DNA of 64,000 nucleotides. It comes from Nautilus pompilius (lineage: Eukaryota > Mollusca > Cephalopoda > Nautilida > Nautilidae). Where the stretch lies: the NCBI GenBank assembly GCA_018389105.1, contig JACATO010000052.1, positions 620,001-684,000 of the forward strand, written 5' to 3'. The position numbers and the translations under genes are program-made. The notes beneath the pieces were generated by a model that had not been told where the DNA came from, ran no database searches, and worked only from the letters and a program-made list of their open reading frames with translations. This document shows, piece after piece, positions 48,901 through 54,300 of this stretch (position 1 is the stretch's first letter; each line of letters opens with the position of its first letter).

Positions 48901-50409
48901 GTGTGCGCGTGTGTGTGTTTGTGCGTGTGTGTGTGTGTGTGCGTGTGTGTGTTTGTGTGTGTGTGCGTGTGTGTGTGTGCGTGCGCGTGTTTGTTTGTTG
49001 TGTATGTGTGTTTGTTTGTGTATGTGTGGTGTGTGTATGTGTGTGCGTGTGTATGTGTGCGTGTGTATGTATGTGTGCGCGTGTGTGTATGGTGCATGTG
49101 TGGGTATGGTGCAGTGGTGTGTATGGTGCATGTGTGTGTATGGTGCATGTGTGTGTGCGCGTGTGGGTGTGTATGCGCGCGTGTGTGTGGGTGTGTGCGT
49201 GTGTGTTTGTTTGTGTGTGTGTGTTTGTGTGTGTGTGTTTGTGTGTGTGTGTTTGTGTGTGTGTGTTTGTGTGTGTGTGTGTAGTGTGTTTGTTTGTGTA
49301 TGTGTGTTTGTGTATGTGTGTGTGTATGTGTGTTTGTTTTGTGTGTTGTGTTTGTTTGTGTGTGTGTGTTTGTGTATGTGTGTGTATTGTGTGTTTGTTT
49401 GTGTATGTGTGTTTGTTTGTGTATGTGTGTTTGTTTGTGTATGTGTGTGTGCGTGTTATGTGTGTGGGCGTGTGTGTGTGTGTGTGTGCGTGTGTATGTG
49501 TGTTTGTTTGTGTATGTGTGTGTGCGTGTGTATGTGTGTTTTGTTGTGTGTATGGTGTGTGCGTGTGTATGTGTGCGTGGTGTATGTATGTGTGCGCGCG
49601 TGTGTATGTGTATGCGCGTGTGGGTGGGTGTGTGCGTGTGCGTGTGTATGTGTATGTGTTTGTGTTTCACAAATTTAAAATAAATTTGAATTTTAAAACA
49701 TTATGTAAAGTTAATATGAGAGAAAGAGAAGAACGTGGGTTGGTCTGCGTCTCTGGACGAACCCATGCGAGTTAACGCGGAGACCTTTATTGCGTTAATA
49801 GCTGTGGAAAACCGAAAACACCTCCTCCTCCTTCCACAGCCTGGCGACAGATGGAGTTGGAGCCGGGACAAGGGTCGAATCAAATCACCACCTCGCCCCC
49901 ACCAGTTCGAGTTCGGAGTCCCCGACGCACACGGTTACAAAAACCCCCCACCATCATCGTCCGAGGTGCATCCCCCGGCCGCCGCCATATATGAACTACA
50001 TGCAATTAAAGAAATTAATCGGCACCGCAAACCCCCTCCCCCCCTCCTCCCTACTCCCCCCCCCCCACACACACACATACACACACTTTTCTTTTTCTAG
50101 AAGTTCAGGTTCCCGTACATACAACTGCGACTAGGGGGAGATCGGGAGACGATCCCGGCCACTCCTCCCCACCCAGCCCGCCGGGGCCCCTCCTCGGGGA
50201 GGGGAGGAGGAGGGGATTGCGGCGGGGGGGGGGGGACCTTCTCCCCCTCCCTGTCCGACGAGCGAAAGAACAAGTTCCGGTCAACAACATACCGATCTCT
50301 GGAGCTCCCCCAGCCAAATGGACGCCTTCTCCTTCCCGCCGACGTCCGGGTTGTTGTACAGCGCCTGCAGGGCCTGATGCACGGTGTCGAGCGACGGCAG
50401 ATTCTCCAT
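915..50409 (-). CDS. TNPO3: Transportin-3 (importin-beta family SR-protein import receptor), complete, 27 coding exons
   Basis: TNPO3 is a HEAT-repeat karyopherin that binds phosphorylated RS domains of SR splicing factors (and CPSF6) in the cytoplasm and releases them to RanGTP in the nucleus. The 27 exons join with consistent phases into 929 residues, against 923 in human. Recognisable blocks in order: [12 protein letters not shown] (res. 28-39), [12 protein letters not shown] (56-67), [21 protein letters not shown] (to 153), FRCLGSWF (202-209), [17 protein letters not shown] (343-349), RHCQLEPDH (378-386), [32 protein letters not shown] (663-681), [22 protein letters not shown] and a C-terminus ending in DFSRLYR. 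The arginines of RIVERCCRC correspond to the R-helix that contacts phospho-RS cargo in human TNPO3. The start is the ATG at 50409, which gives the expected N-terminus. The gene is divergent from WASHC3. Odd points are a GC donor after exon 21 and a 14-kb intron 19. Identification is secure by homology; exon edges come from splice sites plus phase. Confidence 0.97.
2071..2183 (-). CDS. TNPO3: TNPO3 exon 26 (residues 873-909 and part of 910)
   Basis: Encodes [20 protein letters not shown] ... [13 protein letters not shown], matching human TFCRWLENSLKGLP and [13 protein letters not shown]. Donor AG|GTTTGT. Confidence 0.95.
3790..3957 (-). CDS. TNPO3: TNPO3 exon 25 (residues 817-872)
   Basis: Fifty-six codons: [20 protein letters not shown] ... 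[17 protein letters not shown], matching human HEEDFELRKELIG and CCFCLPPYTLPDVAEVL. Phase 0 at both ends, donor GTT|GTAAGT. Confidence 0.95.
4830..4986 (-). CDS. TNPO3: TNPO3 exon 24 (residues 764-816)
   Basis: Completes R764, then [13 protein letters not shown]...[19 protein letters not shown], matching human FIQRSPVTLL and TLDHRDANCSVMRFLRDLI. Acceptor CACCAG, donor GAG|GTATGT. Several plus-strand open frames over 4776-5161 are only the antisense of this exon. Confidence 0.95.
5538..5632 (-). CDS. TNPO3: TNPO3 exon 23 (residues 733-763 and part of 764)
   Basis: Encodes [31 protein letters not shown], matching human [19 protein letters not shown]. The AG|GTAGGT donor at 5537 is chosen over a GTTGAG 12 nt upstream. 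It keeps the four residues RLSL that align with human RLAT. Confidence 0.92.
5633..9186 (-). other. TNPO3 intron 22, with an unrecognised quasi-coding block
   Basis: A 3.55-kb intron. At 5806-5832 there is a short CA/CT microsatellite. Between about 6650 and 8100 the minus strand keeps several stretches of open frame, for instance the segment ending [20 protein letters not shown] at 7071-7325. This suggests the remains of a mobile-element protein, but I do not recognise the family. The rest (8100-9186) is very AT-rich and empty. Confidence 0.6.
9187..9303 (-). CDS. TNPO3: TNPO3 exon 22 (residues 694-732)
   Basis: Encodes [30 protein letters not shown]..., nearly identical to human [18 protein letters not shown]. 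Thirty-nine codons, phase 0 at both ends, donor CAG|GTGAGA. Confidence 0.96.
10145..10222 (-). repeat. tRNA-derived SINE fragment
   Basis: On the minus strand there is a pol III B box GGTTCAAATCC, a full match to RGTTCRANTCC. About 50 nt upstream is an A-box-like TGGTGGTCCAGCCAATAG. The layout fits the tRNA-like head of a SINE, followed by a short A-run. It lies just downstream of the Penelope-like relic. I infer a SINE and not a working tRNA gene because no cloverleaf closes. Confidence 0.6.
10690..11250 (-). mobile_element. Penelope-like element, decayed reverse-transcriptase fragment
   Basis: Minus-strand translation shows Penelope-type RT motifs in the right order. First is a [20 protein letters not shown] region, like the family's YEQTEGTAMGSPLSPVIANL. 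Next is the catalytic YLDD box (10958-10969) in [20 protein letters not shown]. Then follow [20 protein letters not shown] and a [15 protein letters not shown] segment, like VYRKPTHTDRYLHF. Frame changes occur between these blocks, so the copy is dead. No GIY-YIG endonuclease or terminal repeats were found. The outer limits are uncertain; the core is secure. Confidence 0.8.
12147..12287 (-). CDS. TNPO3: TNPO3 exon 21 (residues 647-693), R-helix exon with GC donor
   Basis: Encodes [16 protein letters not shown], then [19 protein letters not shown] (663-681), then IQPLVNQ. In human TNPO3 this arginine-rich helix binds phosphorylated RS cargo, so the exon carries the cargo-recognition core. The 3' splice donor reads CAG|GCAAGT, a GC rather than GT donor. 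Only this junction restores the phase-0 join to exon 22 and the human-like LVNQ-MVNLY boundary. Confidence 0.95.
12631..12691 (-). CDS. TNPO3: TNPO3 exon 20 (residues 626-646)
   Basis: A 61-nt exon that completes R626 and encodes [20 protein letters not shown], matching human [20 protein letters not shown]. Acceptor CTTGCAG, donor GAG|GTATGG. Confidence 0.94.
15655..15728 (-). repeat. tRNA-derived SINE-like fragment
   Basis: The minus strand reads a tRNA-like head. An A-box-like segment (GTTGCTCTGTCAGTTAATTG) is followed about 30 nt later by GAGTTCAAATT, a near match to the B box. The same architecture is seen at 10145-10222 and 35032-35103. No cloverleaf or intact tRNA is present. Confidence 0.5.
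17599..17618 (+). repeat. (GGCA)5 microsatellite
   Basis: Five perfect tetranucleotide units at the left edge of the less AT-rich block in TNPO3 intron 19. Confidence 0.9.
26729..26817 (-). CDS. TNPO3: TNPO3 exon 19 (residues 597-625 and part of 626)
   Basis: Encodes [29 protein letters not shown], then AG|GTAAGT. Matches human DPTVFLDRLAVIFR. The following intron is about 14 kb, the longest in the gene. Confidence 0.93.
26818..28509 (-). other. TNPO3 introns 17 and 18
   Basis: Introns at 26818-27709 and 27802-28509, AT-rich with several T-runs (27607-27620, 27911-27920). No gene or element recognised. Confidence 0.8.
27710..27801 (-). CDS. TNPO3: TNPO3 exon 18 (residues 566-596)
   Basis: Completes G566, then [30 protein letters not shown], matching human [25 protein letters not shown]. 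Donor AAG|GTGAGC. Confidence 0.94.
28510..28701 (-). CDS. TNPO3: TNPO3 exon 17 (residues 502-565 and part of 566)
   Basis: Completes D502, then encodes 63 residues including [20 protein letters not shown] and [11 protein letters not shown], matching human ASAAAKAIHNICSVCRDHM and LSPEAAVGLLKG. The donor G|GTTGGT is a weak match to consensus. Confidence 0.95.
28702..32338 (-). other. TNPO3 intron 16, hosting a pogo/Tigger relic
   Basis: A 3.64-kb intron. It contains a plus-strand pogo/Tigger transposase relic in the middle and a possible SINE-like fragment near 29790-29860 with only a weak B box. The remainder is AT-rich and without recognisable content. Confidence 0.75.
30200..31015 (+). mobile_element. 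Pogo/Tigger-type DNA transposon relic, internally deleted
   Basis: Plus-strand translation gives the CENP-B-like helix-turn-helix ([20 protein letters not shown] then [18 protein letters not shown], about 30245-30360). It then passes straight to the C-terminal part of a Tigger transposase: [33 protein letters not shown] (about 30502-30756) and an [20 protein letters not shown]-type tail with [11 protein letters not shown] (to about 31003). The catalytic DDE core between them is absent, and several breaks show that the copy is dead. Terminal inverted repeats were not located, so the ends are approximate. It is inserted antisense to TNPO3. Confidence 0.82.
32339..32478 (-). CDS. TNPO3: TNPO3 exon 16 (residues 455-501 and part of 502)
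   Basis: Completes P455, then [17 protein letters not shown] and [24 protein letters not shown], matching human [20 protein letters not shown] PQFL. Donor G|GTGAGT splits an aspartate codon. Confidence 0.95.
32479..34343 (-). other. TNPO3 intron 15
   Basis: A 1.87-kb AT-rich intron with a G-run at 32665-32671. A 49-nt segment at 33486-33534 has splice-like borders but breaks the reading frame (see rejected items). Nothing else is recognised. Confidence 0.75.
34344..34441 (-). CDS. TNPO3: TNPO3 exon 15 (residues 423-454 and part of 455)
   Basis: Encodes [32 protein letters not shown], matching human EVTEAVLFIMAAIAKSVDP. Ends CC|GTGAGT, a proline codon split with exon 16. Confidence 0.93.
34694..34801 (-). 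CDS. TNPO3: TNPO3 exon 14 (residues 387-422)
   Basis: Encodes [36 protein letters not shown], matching human [20 protein letters not shown]. Acidic loop region of the receptor. Donor CAG|GTAAGT. Confidence 0.95.
35032..35103 (-). repeat. tRNA-derived SINE-like fragment
   Basis: The minus strand carries GAGTTCAAACC (B-box-like). About 50 nt upstream a TAAGCCCATGGATTC segment occupies the A-box position. The spacing resembles the fragments at 10145 and 15655. A degraded SINE head is the likeliest reading. Confidence 0.45.
35499..35645 (-). CDS. TNPO3: TNPO3 exon 13 (residues 338-386)
   Basis: Forty-nine codons with [12 protein letters not shown] and [12 protein letters not shown], almost identical to human FNFWYRLGEHLY and [12 protein letters not shown]. 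Phase 0 at both ends, donor CAC|GTAAGT. Confidence 0.96.
36227..36289 (-). CDS. TNPO3: TNPO3 exon 12 (residues 317-337)
   Basis: Twenty-one codons encoding [21 protein letters not shown], matching human [20 protein letters not shown]. Acceptor TTTTACAG, donor GAG|GTGAGA. Confidence 0.94.
36866..36891. repeat. Perfect 12-bp inverted repeat with 2-nt spacer
   Basis: Arms AACAACTGAAGT and ACTTCAGTTGTT, separated by GA, lie in TNPO3 intron 11. Fully paired, it would form a 26-nt cruciform or RNA hairpin. No element ends are evident around it. Confidence 0.85.
37146..37221 (-). CDS. TNPO3: TNPO3 exon 11 (residues 291-316)
   Basis: Completes K291, then [25 protein letters not shown], matching human [20 protein letters not shown]. 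Donor CAA|GTGAGT. Confidence 0.94.
37453..37553 (-). CDS. TNPO3: TNPO3 exon 10 (residues 258-290 and part of 291)
   Basis: Encodes [33 protein letters not shown], matching human [21 protein letters not shown]. Ends in AA|GTAAGT, a lysine codon split with exon 11. Confidence 0.94.
37554..38890 (-). other. TNPO3 intron 9, with a candidate extra exon
   Basis: A 1.34-kb intron. Positions 37653-38036 stay open on the minus strand for 127 codons and contain a splice-bounded 294-nt segment (listed separately). The rest, 38040-38890, is AT-rich and empty. Confidence 0.7.
37677..37970 (-). other. Candidate cassette exon or fossil ORF inside TNPO3 intron 9
   Basis: Between a TTTACACAG acceptor and a GCA|GTAGGA donor lie 98 uninterrupted codons. 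Both ends are phase 0, so inclusion would add 98 residues after residue 257 without shifting the frame. The segment is richer in GC than the flanking intron and includes an Asn-Glu-Leu-Ala-rich start and several Trp and Cys residues. I recognise no domain, and nothing aligns to it in human TNPO3 at this place. It may be a lineage-specific exon, a retroposed fragment or chance. Confidence 0.25.
38891..38965 (-). CDS. TNPO3: TNPO3 exon 9 (residues 233-257)
   Basis: Encodes [20 protein letters not shown] then LYSVE, matching human [20 protein letters not shown]. Phase 0 at both ends, donor GAG|GTAAGA. Confidence 0.95.
39227..39370 (-). CDS. TNPO3: TNPO3 exon 8 (residues 185-232)
   Basis: Encodes 48 residues including [13 protein letters not shown], matching human [13 protein letters not shown]. 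The acceptor is TTACAG and the donor CTA|GTAAGT. The upstream edge may be off by one base because my count through a nearby T-run was ambiguous. The phase of the neighbouring exons requires 144 nt. Confidence 0.93.
39950..39978 (+). repeat. CAGA/GA compound microsatellite
   Basis: Tandem CAGA units run into GA units within TNPO3 intron 7. Confidence 0.85.
40044..40136 (-). CDS. TNPO3: TNPO3 exon 7 (residues 154-184)
   Basis: Thirty-one codons, phase 0 at both ends. Encodes [20 protein letters not shown] and onward, matching human [20 protein letters not shown]. Acceptor GACAG, donor TTG|GTGAGT. Confidence 0.94.
40419..40482 (-). CDS. TNPO3: TNPO3 exon 6 (residues 132-153)
   Basis: Completes R132, then encodes [20 protein letters not shown] plus E, matching human PFLLEILTVLPEE. 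Donor GAG|GTAAGT. Confidence 0.94.
42114..42187 (-). CDS. TNPO3: TNPO3 exon 5 (residues 108-131 and part of 132)
   Basis: Encodes [20 protein letters not shown] and DLIQ, matching human [20 protein letters not shown]. The exon ends with two bases of an arginine codon (AG|GTAAGG), completed by exon 6. Confidence 0.94.
42188..45120 (-). other. TNPO3 introns 3 and 4
   Basis: Introns 42188-42891 and 42964-45120. Positions 43270-43660 are somewhat less AT-rich and open for 70-75 codons on both strands. No domain is recognisable, and a decayed element is possible. The rest shows nothing. Confidence 0.7.
42892..42963 (-). CDS. TNPO3: TNPO3 exon 4 (residues 84-107)
   Basis: Encodes [20 protein letters not shown] then IVTQ, matching human [23 protein letters not shown]. 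Exactly 24 codons, TTCCAG acceptor, CAG|GTTAGT donor. Confidence 0.94.
45121..45162 (-). CDS. TNPO3: TNPO3 exon 3 (residues 70-83)
   Basis: A 42-nt exon encoding [14 protein letters not shown] (human IQTSFYELPTDSHA). It has a TTTAG acceptor and a CAG|GTAAGC donor. It is too short to find by ORF length and was placed by homology and phase. Confidence 0.93.
45163..47399 (-). other. TNPO3 intron 2
   Basis: A 2.24-kb intron hosting the mariner-like element at 45440-45968. Positions 46140-46510 are less AT-rich and unrecognised. The rest shows nothing. Confidence 0.75.
45440..45968 (+). mobile_element. Mariner/Tc1-superfamily element, short non-autonomous copy
   Basis: A 529-bp element with terminal inverted repeats, flanked by TA target duplications (45438-45439 and 45969-45970). 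Including the TA, the 30-bp ends TACAGGGTGATCA-AAAGTAACTATGCAGT differ at one base between left and right. The interior (about 45600-45930, plus strand) encodes the N-terminal helix-turn-helix part of a mariner-like transposase. It reads [20 protein letters not shown], then a DTGSVEDY-like linker and ending near LHFYLYKVN. No catalytic domain is present, and the frame carries stops, so it could move only if helped in trans. It lies in TNPO3 intron 2. Confidence 0.88.
47400..47489 (-). CDS. TNPO3: TNPO3 exon 2 (residues 40-69)
   Basis: Thirty codons, phase 0 at both ends, between a TTTAG acceptor and an AAG|GTACTT donor. Encodes [12 protein letters not shown]...[13 protein letters not shown], matching the human VHAWEISDQLL...[13 protein letters not shown] segment of the N-terminal HEAT repeats. 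Confidence 0.95.
47490..50292 (-). other. TNPO3 intron 1, with GT array and CpG-rich 5' part
   Basis: The left part (47490-48890) is AT-rich and without recognisable content. The middle is a long GT array (48895-49667). From about 49730 to the exon the composition changes to CpG-rich sequence with C-runs (50037-50066) and G-runs (50223-50235), consistent with a CpG-rich promoter-proximal region. Long open frames over the array (about 48777-49775) and at 49735-50100 follow from repeat and base composition and are not genes. Confidence 0.8.
48895..49667 (+). repeat. Long (GT)n/(CA)n array, about 780 bp
   Basis: Almost uninterrupted alternating GT, with interspersed TTTGT, GTAT and GCGC variants that form higher-order units such as TATGTGTGTTTGTTTGTG near 49383-49443. 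Alternating purine-pyrimidine of this length can adopt Z-DNA. It lies in the first intron of TNPO3, about 0.75-1.5 kb downstream of the start codon. Confidence 0.97.
50293..50409 (-). CDS. TNPO3: TNPO3 exon 1 (residues 1-39), start codon
   Basis: The ATG at 50409-50407 opens [20 protein letters not shown], followed by the family hallmark [12 protein letters not shown]. The exon is exactly 39 codons and ends at a TCG|GTATGT donor. The exon sits in the CpG-rich part of the window, next to the shared promoter. Confidence 0.95.
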
Positions 50410-50854
50410 CTTTTATCCCTTTCCCTCCGCTCCGACTCGGGGACTCCCAACACTCGTCGACGAGCTCAAAAAAAAAAAAAAAAAAAAAACGGCAAAACGT
50501 CCGCAGACAACAACAACAACAACAAAAAAAAAGGGGGGGTCTTCTCTCTAATCCAAAATGAATAGAATGCTCACGTGTTTCGGATTAAGAAGTAAATCCA
50601 TTCATTAAATTTTAAAAAAAAAAAATTTTTTTTAAATGTTTTTTAATCGCTTATCCGGCGAAATGATTATATTAGCCAATAGAAATCATCGATTTGTTTT
50701 TGATCGAACGTCTCTCTGCCCCCCCCCCCCCCCTGACGTTATTAAACAACATACACGGTGTATTACCACGCTTTGACAAAGACTACCCGGAAAATAAGAG
50801 ACAGCTTTATATTTAAAAATACATACGTACACGCATTGCTGTAAGTGGTTTCTG
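50410..50854. promoter_or_regulatory. Shared head-to-head promoter of TNPO3 and WASHC3
   Basis: Only 445 bp separate the two start codons, so both 5' UTRs and core promoters must lie here or overlap. Visible candidate sites are an E-box CACGTG (50572-50577), a CCAAT box in TTAGCCAATAGA (50676-50680) and a CRE-like TGACGTTA (50734-50741). No convincing TATA box is placed for either gene. Low-complexity runs interrupt the region: an A-run at 50468-50489, a CAA run at about 50507-50523 and a C-run at 50719-50733. A bidirectional promoter is inferred from the layout. Confidence 0.7.
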
Positions 50855-50905
50855 ATGGATGCAGACGGTCTTCCTCTTGTCGGACCAGGGATAGACTATA
50901 GGAAG
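50855..50905 (+). CDS. WASHC3: WASHC3 exon 1 (residues 1-17)
   Basis: The ATG at 50855 begins MDADGLPLVGPGIDYRK, the conserved N-terminus of the family. It ends AAG|GTTGGC, a weak donor, but the K|V junction matches the human exon boundary and the phase is right. Confidence 0.92.
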
Positions 50906-51112
50906 GTTGGCTTTTATTCATTTATCTGTTTTTTTTAAAGGGCACTTTGATAAACCATTACACACGTGGAGAACTAGAAACACCCACTCTCATTAAGGAA
51001 TTAATGATCCGCAAATTCTCTTATTCCTGCTATTTTTTTAGTCTGCTTCACGCTGCATACTTATCTTCACACTTGTTGTTAAAATTATTTCTATTATTTC
51101 GATTATTATATT

Positions 51113-51157
<45 letters not shown>

Positions 51158-51276
51158 GTTTTTTAGAGAAAAAGCCACCCATTTTCTGATCACTATCAGC
51201 TATAACCTAACCATCCACTAATCGCATCAATTGGTCACTGACAAAAATGAAACAATTCAGCAGTCTCTTGTTGCTC

Positions 51277-51317
<41 letters not shown>

Positions 51318-54300
51318 TATTATTATTATTATTATTATATGGGAAGAATCATTTCAAACTTGAATGAAATTATCTTCTAAGGATGCCACATTTTAAACAA
51401 TATGTATTATATATATATTCTAGATTGCTGTCGACCTGCGAGACGTTATCATTTAGGTGGTGTACTCTTTTTCAGGTAGATGCTCTCCACCAGAAAAGAA
51501 CCCTAGCTTTCTTAAATCATTTCATAACGCATACAGCAAGGTTCCTGAACAAGTTTTCATGTGTGTGTGAAGAGAAACTCGAAATGCTGTCCACAAAAAT
51601 ACAAAGGCTTGAAATAGCCATGAATATTTTAGAAACCAAAGTAAGTACTGAAACTAGAAACTACTATTATTATTTTCTGGATTTTTTTTTCTTCATAACT
51701 TCTTTTTTATAGCGTTCTTTTAGACATTCAGGATTACCAAAATCATAATTTCGCAATGGAACTAGATTTCTTGATCTTTCTACTTCTCTATGCAGAAAAA
51801 AATTGTGTTCTTGTTAACTTTAAACGGTTAGGCAATAGTTTGAAAATCTAAATTTAAAAACAGTAGTTTTTGTTTTTGTAAATTTTTTCTATCTTTTAAA
51901 TTTGTGGATTGTCTACCCTTTAAAATGGCTAGGAGTTAAATATATTTCTGTACTTAGATGGAAAATGATCAGTAGTATAATCTGACACACTGCCTTTATA
52001 CTGTAGAAAATTGAAGCTTATTCTAGAAGTACAGCAGACACTACTTTGTTCTTTTCTTGCAGCTTTCATCCATCCCTGGCTTAGAAAATGTGACTGCATC
52101 AACAAATACTTCTACCACAAATCCATCAGCCAGTGTCAACAGCAGCCCTCCCACTTCATCTTCACAACAAACTGCAGCCACTCAGGTGATTTAAAGAAAT
52201 TCTTTAACTAAAGACAGAGCCCTCTAGAGTGATGTATTAAATTTGAGGGCTTTAAAACATCGTTTGGCATCATATTAGAGGATTTTCAATTCTGCATTTA
52301 AAAATCTTTTACATCCACAACTCAGAGGACCTGCCACTTGCCTAGGTACAAGTCACTATGGACTGTGTAAAGAAAAGCAAGATTATTAATAATTTGAACT
52401 CAAACTAAGTTTATCAACCAAATGTACTTAACAGAAACAAACAACAAAAAAAACATCATAGAATGAAGGAGACAAGAAACAAGGATTTTATTATCAAAAT
52501 AATCAGAAAAGAAATAAAAGATTATTTCAATAGGATTAATCTAATCTGATTAACTTGCCTTAAGGGATTTTTTGTTCACTACTTTTTTTTATTATCTCTT
52601 AGTTTCTGTTGAATGCATATAACTGATTACTAACTCCCATTAAGTTTAATGAAATGTTTGTTAAAATTTGTTTTGTTGTTTGCTTTTATTATTATTTAAA
52701 AAAAAAATGTTATGCTTTGTTTAGAATGCCAAAGGATATCCTAAAAGTTGTGGCAGGAAATCGCTCTGTATACACTGATGGCCCAGGTTGTTGCATCGCC
52801 TGAAACACTAAAACACTAACAGCATATGTCATAAGTCTGGCGGCAGACTTGGCAACCAACTTAAGTTTGTTTACAGTTGCCATCTTTGAAGTGCACATAG
52901 CTCATTTCTCTCATTTTTTATCATATGATAACTTTTGCACCCCTCAACAATTTGACAAAGCACGTACTGGGAAAAAAACAAAAAAACTACACTTAACATT
53001 GCCGATAAAATTAAAATAGTCAAAAAATTAGAAAAAGTTGTAAGCAGGGATGTTTTGATGTGTGAGTACAATGTTGGTTCGTCAATCGTTCTCCTGATGC
53101 AGCAATTGAAACAACACTGCCAGAGGAGAAGCGGGTAACAGAAGAGAAGTAAACAGTGTTGTGTAGTGTATAATTGTTTTTTTACGCATGTGTAACATGT
53201 TGTGCATACATTTTAAAAATATAATTTTCTTATTCACACACATGTTCCATATATAACTTGTTATGCATATTTTTAAGTGGATTGTTTTATTTACGTGTAT
53301 TTTCTGTATGCAACTTGATGTAAATGTGTTTTTTGAATATTTTGATTAAACTGTTTTATATTCTATTTATTTACACCTTCCTTATACCTTATGTGGATGC
53401 TCCATATAACAGAATATTTGATTTAATGGCATCCCAATTCCCTGAGGGTGCCATTATTTAGAGTTTACTATAAAACTTAAGTGCAATTATTTCATCCATA
53501 GCTTTCAAAAAGCTTAAGCATTTGCTTTCTGAGAGTTTTTTTTTGTTAAAACAATATTCTTCAGTCGAAAAAATACTGCAGTTTACTACTGTAGTACTCT
53601 ATAGGAGCATCTCCACAAGAAATTACCACATCACAGAAGTTTAGTGCAGAGGTTCTATTATTGACATGTCACACACACAAAGAACACTCAATATTAAGTT
53701 GATTTTTTTTAAAACTGTTGTAGGCTTCAGATTCTCCCAGTGAGCAACCTCCAAAGCAGGAGGAGAAACCAAAGGTAACAGTCTCTCAGGATCCTCGATA
53801 TGCCAAATATTTCAAGATGCTTACAGTGGTAAGTATGAAATAAAGCTAGCATTAACTTTTACTTGGTATGACATTATTTAGGGTGTGCATTAATGCAGAT
53901 TTCTATCTCAAGGATCCATTTCAAATGGAATTTTGAGACCTTTACAAATGGGATTGAGTATAAAAATTTTACATAATCTGCATGACTTCAGATTAAATAT
54001 CTCAGTGGGGTGGTGGTTATTGTTGCTGTATAGAAACTTTATTGTTTTTTAATATGAAAACTTTATTTAACTTTATTCATGCTTTGAAACATATTTTGTT
54101 GCCCAAACAAATGCCGTTATTTTCAATTCTGCTGACTAGCTCCATCTGAGCATGAATAGATTTGCACATACTTTCCAACTTACAGTGAAATGATTGCCAT
54201 GAAGTTAACAGACAACAGTAATTGTACTGCTCTGCACATTTGAATTCAGCTTGAAAAGAGTTAAGGAGGTAACAAAGAGTGTTGGGTTTTTTCTGCTGGT

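Larger units (their letters stand above)
50906..52062 (+). other. WASHC3 introns 1 and 2
   Basis: Introns 50906-51475 and 51641-52062. The first holds two ATT arrays and a second CACGTG E-box at 50963-50968. The second shows nothing. Confidence 0.8.

Noticed and set aside
48777-49775. Several 129-297 codon open frames on both strands
   Set aside because: They are translations of the GT/CA array (Cys-Val or His-Thr repeats) and follow from its composition.
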